Assembly (NCBI GenBank): GCA_905203645.1
Contig: CAJKWP010000032.1
Location: 1-13,745, forward strand
Source: an uncultured Christensenella sp.
Lineage (GTDB): Bacteria; Bacillota; Clostridia; Christensenellales; UBA1242
DNA: 13,745 nt
Direction: 5' to 3'
Shown: positions 6,972-11,763 of the stretch, piece after piece
Layout of the letters: every line of letters starts with the position of its first letter
How positions within the stretch are numbered: position 1 is the stretch's first letter
Translations under genes and position numbers: made by a program
Notes under the pieces: model-generated
The model's database searches: none
What the model was told of the DNA's origin: nothing
The model's input: the letters and a program-made list of their open reading frames with translations, nothing else

Positions 6972-7001
6972 ATGTTAGCACACTGCAAAAATTCAAGTCA
7001 A
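6972..7001 (-). promoter_or_regulatory. Promoter of the NfeD gene
   Basis: On the minus strand, -35 TTGACT (6996-7001), an 18-bp spacer, and -10 TAACAT (6972-6977) preceded by TG in the extended position. It leads directly into the GGAG ribosome binding site of the TTG-initiated gene. Confidence 0.65.
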
Positions 7002-7042
7002 CTTTTTGCCTGAAATTGTGCACATTTCAAAAATATTCACCC

Positions 7043-7071
7043 TTGACAACCACCAATATTGATGTTAAACT
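7043..7071 (+). promoter_or_regulatory. Promoter of the ankyrin-repeat gene
   Basis: Consensus -35 TTGACA (7043-7048), a 17-bp spacer, and -10 TAAACT (7066-7071) with TG at the extended position (7063-7064). It lies back-to-back with the NfeD promoter. Confidence 0.75.
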
Positions 7072-7096
7072 TTTTGTAACAGACAAAGGAGAATAT

Positions 7097-8119
7097 ATGA
7101 AAAAATTTACCAAGAAAAAACCATTGAACTCTTATTGCCAACCAGCAATAAATTCTTTGGAAAAAGAAAAAGTGCAAGTGCGTGATTACAAGCATTTGTC
7201 ACCAAGATGGCTTGAAGAACTTTTGGGCTCTTCATACGAAAACCGCCAATATCTTTTTATGCTTTACAGCGCACAAGGCAACAAAAAACTTGTAAAACTT
7301 TTGTATGAACACTCAGTCAATGAACACAAGGCAGACCCAATGCAAAAATCACTTGATATAAACTTTGTATTTGAAGGCGACAGCGCCCTTACACTTGCAG
7401 CACGCAAAGGCGACATGGCAACAGTGAAATATCTTTTGGAAAACAATATCAACCCAGATTTTGTTGGCGCAGACGGAAAAACCGCTCTTCAAACATTTGC
7501 TTTCAAAGGCATGACAAACAATTGCCAATATCTTTTGGATTGCTTTGCAAACCCAAACATGACCGGTGCATACAAACAAAGTGCAATCTTTGACGCAACA
7601 ATAAACAATCAGCCCGAAGTTATCGAAATTTTGACCGCTTATGGTGCAGAATTGGATGCACAAAATCAAGAAGGAAACACTCCACTTATCGTTGCTTGCC
7701 AAAGCGCACAAAGACAAGAAGCATTGTTAAAACTTCTCAAACTTGGCGCGGATATTGAAAAACCAAACAAAAAATTTGAAACACCACTTGCAATCGCTAT
7801 CAAATGTGGCAATCGTCAATTTGTTGACGTTTTGCTCAAACAGGGATGCAACCTTGATGCAAAAGATATCAACGGCACAACTCCCCTTATGCTTGCAGCA
7901 AAATATGGTCAAAAAGAAACCTTGCGTGTACTTTTGTCCAAAGGTGCAGACTTGACAGCACAAGACGAACACGGCAACACCGCACTTGATTATGCCCAAA
8001 GATACAAAAATCCTGGTTCAGTTGACATCCTTGCAAAAGCTCAAAAATGTTTTGAAAACGGCGAAGATTTGTCGTTCTTTGGCAAACAAAACAAAGTCCA
8101 AAATTCTTGCGTAAAATAA
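7097..8119 (+). CDS. Ankyrin-repeat protein
   Basis: A 340-residue protein dominated by about seven to eight ankyrin repeats, helix-turn-helix modules that bind other proteins. The best repeats begin near residues 94 (DSALTLAARKGDMATVKYLL), 193 (GNTPLIVACQS), 226 (FETPLAIAIKCGNRQFVDVLL), 259 (GTTPLMLAAKYGQKETLRVLL) and 292 (GNTALDYAQRY). Those near 50-75, 127 and 160 are more degenerate. The N-terminal 30 residues are basic and carry no signal peptide, so a cytoplasmic location is likely; the tail (about 318-340) is polar. The start is the ATG at 7097, directly after AAAGGAG. An open frame continues upstream to 6857, but it runs through the promoter and antisense to the NfeD gene, so it is not used. 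Codon use matches the resident genes. The binding partner is unknown. Confidence 0.92.
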   Translation: MKKFTKKKPLNSYCQPAINSLEKEKVQVRDYKHLSPRWLEELLGSSYENRQYLFMLYSAQGNKKLVKLLYEHSVNEHKADPMQKSLDINFVFEGDSALTLAARKGDMATVKYLLENNINPDFVGADGKTALQTFAFKGMTNNCQYLLDCFANPNMTGAYKQSAIFDATINNQPEVIEILTAYGAELDAQNQEGNTPLIVACQSAQRQEALLKLLKLGADIEKPNKKFETPLAIAIKCGNRQFVDVLLKQGCNLDAKDINGTTPLMLAAKYGQKETLRVLLSKGADLTAQDEHGNTALDYAQRYKNPGSVDILAKAQKCFENGEDLSFFGKQNKVQNSCVK

Positions 8120-8200
8120 ATAAAAAATAAACAAATAAATATTTTTACATAAAAAACAAACAAAATACTTAAAAAAACGAAAAAATACAAAAAAAATCAA

Positions 8201-8235
8201 GGAACAATGTAAATCAAAGCATTGTTCCCTTTTTT
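8201..8235. terminator. Bidirectional terminator between ankyrin and SLOG genes
   Basis: A perfect 9-bp stem GGAACAATG (8201-8209) with CATTGTTCC (8220-8228) has a 10-base loop. A T-run follows on the plus strand (8230-8235), and an A-run precedes the stem for minus-strand termination. The plus-strand T-run overlaps the stop codon of the convergent SLOG gene at 8234-8236. Confidence 0.85.
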
Positions 8236-8713
8236 ATTCTTCACTCCAACTCCGACACGTATTTATTATATTTTTTTTCTTTTTTATTGCGTACTGCATT
8301 GCTTTGTATGCTCCGCTACGCTGTGAATGATTAACATAAAAAATTACAAAATCACTTTTATTTATCATTTCGCAATTACGAAAATAAATTCGGGTGTACC
8401 AATAATCAAAAGATAAATCCAAATAAACGATCGCTTCATAATCTTCGTCCTTTATCCATTTCGGTCTTTTGTTAGGTCTTTGATGTCGCGGATCCGACAA
8501 GCAAAATATCCTGTAAATATCGGGATATTTATTTTTCAATTCGGTTATGATTGTGTGACACAAATCGTCAAACATACCAACCCCGCCAAAATAAAAATAC
8601 TTTACGTTTTCTTTTGTAATAAGCCTTTCAAATGTGGATTTCAAATTTTCTTCAAGTTCTTTTGTAATTTCAATTTTGCTATGTCCAAACACCGAACAAG
8701 TTTTAACTTCCAT
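8234..8713 (-). CDS. SLOG-domain protein (YpsA/DUF1273-like)
   Basis: A 159-residue protein with a single Rossmann-like SLOG domain, a superfamily thought to bind nucleotides or nucleotide-derived ligands, with members found both in housekeeping (YpsA-like) and defence or signalling contexts. Visible features are: the opening strand CSVFGHS (6-12), equivalent to the CxFTGHR motif; YFGGVGMFDDLC (41-52), matching the glycine-rich loop and FD motif; LKNKYP (59-64); and RSGAYKAMQYAIKKKKNIINT (132-151), close to the SGGTxxAxxYAxKxxKxIIN end of the family. There is no membrane segment. The ATG at 8713 is 10 bases from GGAG, which lies inside a 24-bp palindrome. It is divergent from an XRE regulator and probably repressed by it. 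Codon use (TAT, AAT, AGG, CGG mixed) differs somewhat from the resident genes, suggesting an acquired pair. The ligand is unknown. Confidence 0.82.
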   Translation of the reverse strand: MEVKTCSVFGHSKIEITKELEENLKSTFERLITKENVKYFYFGGVGMFDDLCHTIITELKNKYPDIYRIFCLSDPRHQRPNKRPKWIKDEDYEAIVYLDLSFDYWYTRIYFRNCEMINKSDFVIFYVNHSQRSGAYKAMQYAIKKKKNIINTCRSWSEE

Positions 8714-8735
8714 ATTTACGAAACTCCGTAAATAT
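8712..8735. promoter_or_regulatory. Palindromic operator 1 over the SLOG start
   Basis: A perfect inverted repeat with 9-bp arms ATATTTACG (8712-8720) and CGTAAATAT (8727-8735) around a 6-bp centre AAACTC. It overlaps the SLOG -10 element, the predicted transcription start (about 8727), the GGAG ribosome binding site and the first two bases of the ATG. It contains the 17-bp block TTTACGAAACTCCGTAA found again at 8768-8784. The most likely role is a binding site for the adjacent HTH protein. Confidence 0.8.
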
Positions 8736-8762
8736 TATAATAAATTATTTATGAAATGGCAA
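8734..8762 (-). promoter_or_regulatory. Promoter of the SLOG gene
   Basis: On the minus strand, -35 TTGCCA (8757-8762), a 17-bp spacer and consensus -10 TATAAT (8734-8739). The predicted start near 8727 gives a leader of about 14 bases, beginning at the ribosome binding site in the centre of operator 1. Confidence 0.8.
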
Positions 8763-8767
8763 TCATG

Positions 8768-8784
8768 TTTACGAAACTCCGTAA
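8768..8784. promoter_or_regulatory. Palindromic operator 2
   Basis: The 17-bp sequence TTTACGAAACTCCGTAA is identical to the core of operator 1 and in the same orientation. Start-to-start distance is 53 bp, about five helical turns, so both would lie on the same DNA face. It sits just upstream of the SLOG -35 and upstream of the likely promoter of the HTH gene (a TATAAA at 8799-8804). Confidence 0.8.
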
Positions 8785-8814
8785 GATTTTATTTTTACTA
8801 TAAAATTAAAATAC

Positions 8815-8838
8815 TTACGAAGTATCGTTACGGAGTAA
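8815..8838. promoter_or_regulatory. Degenerate operator 3 over the HTH gene ribosome binding site
   Basis: A TTACG half-site (8815-8819) is followed by TTACGGAGT (8828-8836), the inverted form of the operator half containing CGGAG. The GGAG (8832-8835) is also the ribosome binding site of the HTH gene, 10 bases before its ATG, the same geometry as operator 1 has to the SLOG gene. This suggests autoregulation. Confidence 0.6.
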
Positions 8839-8845
8839 AGTAATT

Positions 8846-9088
8846 ATGAATTTAGATGAAGCAATTAGAAAAAGAATAAATGAATTGGTAAAAGAAAAAC
8901 AAACGACAATAACAGCATTATGTTTGAATTCAAACTTGACACCTTCTACTGTTTTTGATTTTATGTCTGGAAAAAGCAAATGTCCAAAAGTCATAACCAT
9001 CAAAAAATTATGTTGTGGTGCAAACATCAGTTTAGAAACGTTTTTTGCTCGTGATTATTTTAATGACACTTATGAAATCTATGATTAA
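8846..9088 (+). CDS. Small XRE/Cro-type HTH transcriptional regulator
   Basis: An 80-residue single-domain DNA-binding protein. After an N-terminal helix (IRKRINELVKEKQ, 7-19), the helix-turn-helix is TITALCLNSNLTPSTVFDFM (about 21-40), followed by helices ending in ITIKKLCCGANISLETFF (about 50-67), as in Cro/CI-family repressors. There is no ligand-binding or peptidase domain. The ATG at 8846 has GGAG 10 bases upstream, inside a palindrome-like site. It is transcribed divergently from the SLOG gene, and three related palindromes lie in the 132-bp interval, so it probably represses both itself and the SLOG gene. A strong bidirectional terminator follows. A paired cysteine (Cys56-Cys57) near the end of the domain is unusual and could sense redox or metal, but this is speculation. 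Confidence 0.88.
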   Translation: MNLDEAIRKRINELVKEKQTTITALCLNSNLTPSTVFDFMSGKSKCPKVITIKKLCCGANISLETFFARDYFNDTYEIYD

Positions 9089-9130
9089 ACACTTTTTCAA
9101 AATTTTTGAAGCATTAAGACGATTGACAAA

Positions 9131-9166
9131 AAAAATAGCATTAGGTTTATTCCTAATGCTATTTTT
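9131..9166. terminator. Bidirectional terminator between the HTH gene and gyrA
   Basis: A perfect 15-bp stem (9131-9145 with 9152-9166) with the loop TTTATT includes the A-run and T-run flanks, so it can work on both strands: for the HTH gene on the plus strand and for the gyrBA operon on the minus strand. Confidence 0.93.
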
Positions 9167-9193
9167 GTTTGAGAAATGTTTATCAAAAGGTTT

Positions 9194-11722
9194 TTATTCC
9201 AAAAGATTGTCGTCTTCTTGGTTGTTTTGAATTTGTTCAACAACCATTTCTTCGGCAGTTTCGGGTTCTTCGTCTTCTTTGAGTGCCAATGCAACGCTTA
9301 CAATCTTTGCATCGTCACGAAGTTTCATAACCTTTACACCCTTTGTTGAACGACTGATAAGGCTTATCTCTTCGATCGGTGTACGTATAATTACGCCATT
9401 GTCGGCAATTATCATAAGGTCTTCGTCTTTGGACACCTGTTTAAGAGCCACAAGATGGCCTGTCTGCTCGTTAAAGTTGCCCGCCTTGACACCTTTGCCA
9501 CCTCTTGTTTGCAAACGATATTCGGCGATTGAACTGCGTTTTCCAAAGCCGTATTCGGTTATTGTGATAAGTTCACTTTCTGGGTCAACAACGCTCATGT
9601 CAACAATAAGGTCATTTTTGCCAATATCCATACTCTTGACCCCTTGGGATACTCTTCCCATAAGTCTTACGTCTTTTTCAGAAAATCTTATGCACTTGCC
9701 GTTGTTTGATGCAATCAATATTTCATCTTCGCCACCAGTAAGTCCAACAGAAATAAGTTCGTCATCGTCAACCAATTTGATTGCAATTTTTCCGACCTTG
9801 CGGATGCTTTCAAATTCTGACAAAGCGGTCTTTTTGATAAGTCCACGTTTTGTTGCCATAACAAGATTTGTCTTTTCTTGACCTTCGGCGATTGGGATGA
9901 TTGTCGTAACTTTCTCGTCTTGTTCAAGTTGCAACAAGTTTACCATTGCTCTGCCTTTTGAAATCTTTGATGCTTCTGGCACTTCATAAGCCTTCAAGCG
10001 ATAAACCTTGCCCTTGTTTGTAAAGAACATCAAATCGTCGTGTGAGTTTGTTGTCCACATATTTTCAACAAAGTCTTCGTCTTTTGTTTTGTGAGCCGAA
10101 ATACCAACCCCGCCTCGTTTTTGTGATTTGTATTCGCTTACAGACATACGTTTTACATATCCACAGTGTGACATAGAAATAACAACTGTTTCACGTTCGA
10201 TAAGGTCACCGATATCAATATCGCCATAATCAATGCTGATTTCAGATTTTCTTGGGTTTCCATAGTTGATTTTGACTTGTTCAAGTTCGTCACGAATAAT
10301 CGCAAGCACCCTTTCTGGTTTTTCCAAAATATCTTTAAGGTCAGCGATAAGTTTTTCAAGTTCGGCAAGTTCTTCTTTGAGTTTTTCAACTTCCAAAGAT
10401 GTCAATCTTGAAAGTTTCATATCCAAAATAGCAACGGCTTGCTTTTCGGAAAGTTCAAAGTTTGCCATCAATTTTTCTTGTGCGTCTTGTTTGTCGTCAC
10501 TGCCCTTTATTATCGCGATAACTTCGTCGATATTTGCAAGAGCAATAACCAAACCTTTGACAATATGTTCACGTTCTTCGGCTTTTTTCAGTTCAAATAC
10601 AGTTTTGCGAGTAACAACGTCTTTTTGGTGTTCCAAGTAATAGTACAACATTTCTTTCAAATTAAGTACCCTTGGTTGGTTGCCCACCAAAGCCAAAAAG
10701 ATTATTCCGTCGCTGACTTGAAGTTGTGTGTGTTTGTAAAGCATATTGAGCACAACTTGTGCGTTTGCATCTTTTTTGATATCAACAACAACGCGCATTC
10801 CGTCACGGTCACTTTCTTCCTTGATATCCGAAATACCTTCAAGGCGTTTGCTTTTTACCATGTCAGCCATTTGAATGATAAATTTTGCTTTGTTGACTTG
10901 ATAAGGAAGTTCGGTGATTACAATGCGATATCTGCCGTTGTGTTCTTCAATTTCGGCTCTGCCACGTACAACAATGCCACCTTTTCCGGTTTTGTATGCG
11001 TGTTTGAGTGCTGTACGTCCCATAATTATACCGCCAGTTGGAAAATCTGGAGCAGGAATAATTTTGATAAGGTCGTCGATATCTATATCTGGATTGTCAA
11101 TAAGTGCTTGAACACCGTTGCACACTTCTATCAAGTTGTGTGGTGGGATGTTTGTTGCCATACCAACCGCAATACCGTCGGCACCGTTTACAAGCAAATT
11201 TGGAAATTTTGCAGGCAATACACGTGGTTGCAAAAGTGTGTCATCAAAATTTGGATAAAAGTCAACTGTTTCTTTGTCAATATCCCTGAGCATTTCCGCA
11301 GCGATTTTGCTAAGTCTTGCTTCAGTATACCTTTGTGCAGCAGGTGGATCACCATCGACTGAGCCAAAGTTTCCGTGACCATCAACCAAAGGTTCGTTTA
11401 TCGAAAAGTCTTGGGCAAGTCTTACCAATGCGTCATAAACCGAACTGTCACCGTGTGGGTGATATTTACCCATAACTTCACCGACAATTCTGGCACATTT
11501 TTTGTAAGGCTTATCGTTAAAGTTGTTAAGTTCGCCCATACTGTACAAAATACGTCTGTGAACAGGTTTAAGTCCGTCCCTTACGTCAGGAATAGCACGG
11601 GAAACGTTTACCGCCATAGCATAGGATATGAAAGACTTTTTCAATTCGTCTTCAACTTCAATTTTGTGAATCTTGGTGTCTTTGAACATCTCTTCCAAGT
11701 TCTTTTTTTCGTTTTCTTTCAT
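9194..11722 (-). CDS. gyrA: DNA gyrase subunit A
   Basis: An 842-residue DNA-breakage subunit of gyrase, which with GyrB introduces negative supercoils using ATP. The catalytic tyrosine is Tyr132 in AAQRYTEARL. The quinolone-resistance region reads HPHGDSSVYDALVR, with Ser93 and Asp97 equivalent to E. coli Ser83 and Asp87, so no common target-site resistance change is present. The coiled-coil arm spans about 370-480. The C-terminal DNA-wrapping beta-pinwheel starts with the GyrA box QKRGGVG (534-540; consensus QRRGGKG) and contains a second similar blade motif QTRGGKG (738-744). The GyrA box argues for gyrase, not topoisomerase IV ParC. The last 25 residues are very acidic. The ATG at 11722 follows GAAGG. 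The gene starts 41 bp after gyrB with no terminator between them, so both are on one transcript. Confidence 0.98.
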   Translation of the reverse strand: MKENEKKNLEEMFKDTKIHKIEVEDELKKSFISYAMAVNVSRAIPDVRDGLKPVHRRILYSMGELNNFNDKPYKKCARIVGEVMGKYHPHGDSSVYDALVRLAQDFSINEPLVDGHGNFGSVDGDPPAAQRYTEARLSKIAAEMLRDIDKETVDFYPNFDDTLLQPRVLPAKFPNLLVNGADGIAVGMATNIPPHNLIEVCNGVQALIDNPDIDIDDLIKIIPAPDFPTGGIIMGRTALKHAYKTGKGGIVVRGRAEIEEHNGRYRIVITELPYQVNKAKFIIQMADMVKSKRLEGISDIKEESDRDGMRVVVDIKKDANAQVVLNMLYKHTQLQVSDGIIFLALVGNQPRVLNLKEMLYYYLEHQKDVVTRKTVFELKKAEEREHIVKGLVIALANIDEVIAIIKGSDDKQDAQEKLMANFELSEKQAVAILDMKLSRLTSLEVEKLKEELAELEKLIADLKDILEKPERVLAIIRDELEQVKINYGNPRKSEISIDYGDIDIGDLIERETVVISMSHCGYVKRMSVSEYKSQKRGGVGISAHKTKDEDFVENMWTTNSHDDLMFFTNKGKVYRLKAYEVPEASKISKGRAMVNLLQLEQDEKVTTIIPIAEGQEKTNLVMATKRGLIKKTALSEFESIRKVGKIAIKLVDDDELISVGLTGGEDEILIASNNGKCIRFSEKDVRLMGRVSQGVKSMDIGKNDLIVDMSVVDPESELITITEYGFGKRSSIAEYRLQTRGGKGVKAGNFNEQTGHLVALKQVSKDEDLMIIADNGVIIRTPIEEISLISRSTKGVKVMKLRDDAKIVSVALALKEDEEPETAEEMVVEQIQNNQEDDNLLE

Positions 11723-11763
11723 TTTATACCTTCTTTTTGTTGAAAAAATATCAAAATTGCTTG

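Noticed and set aside
6857..7096. N-terminal extension of the ankyrin gene by 80 codons
   Set aside because: It overlaps the NfeD gene in antisense and contains the ankyrin promoter; the ATG at 7097 has an ideal ribosome binding site.
8712..8784. Two identical spaced repeats considered as a CRISPR-like array
   Set aside because: The repeats are short palindromes in a promoter region with a start-to-start distance of five helical turns, and there is no third regular repeat; operators explain them better.
10439..11362. Long plus-strand open frame (307 codons) opposite gyrA
   Set aside because: It is an antisense shadow of the certain gyrA gene, Cys/Phe/Val-rich, with no ribosome binding site.
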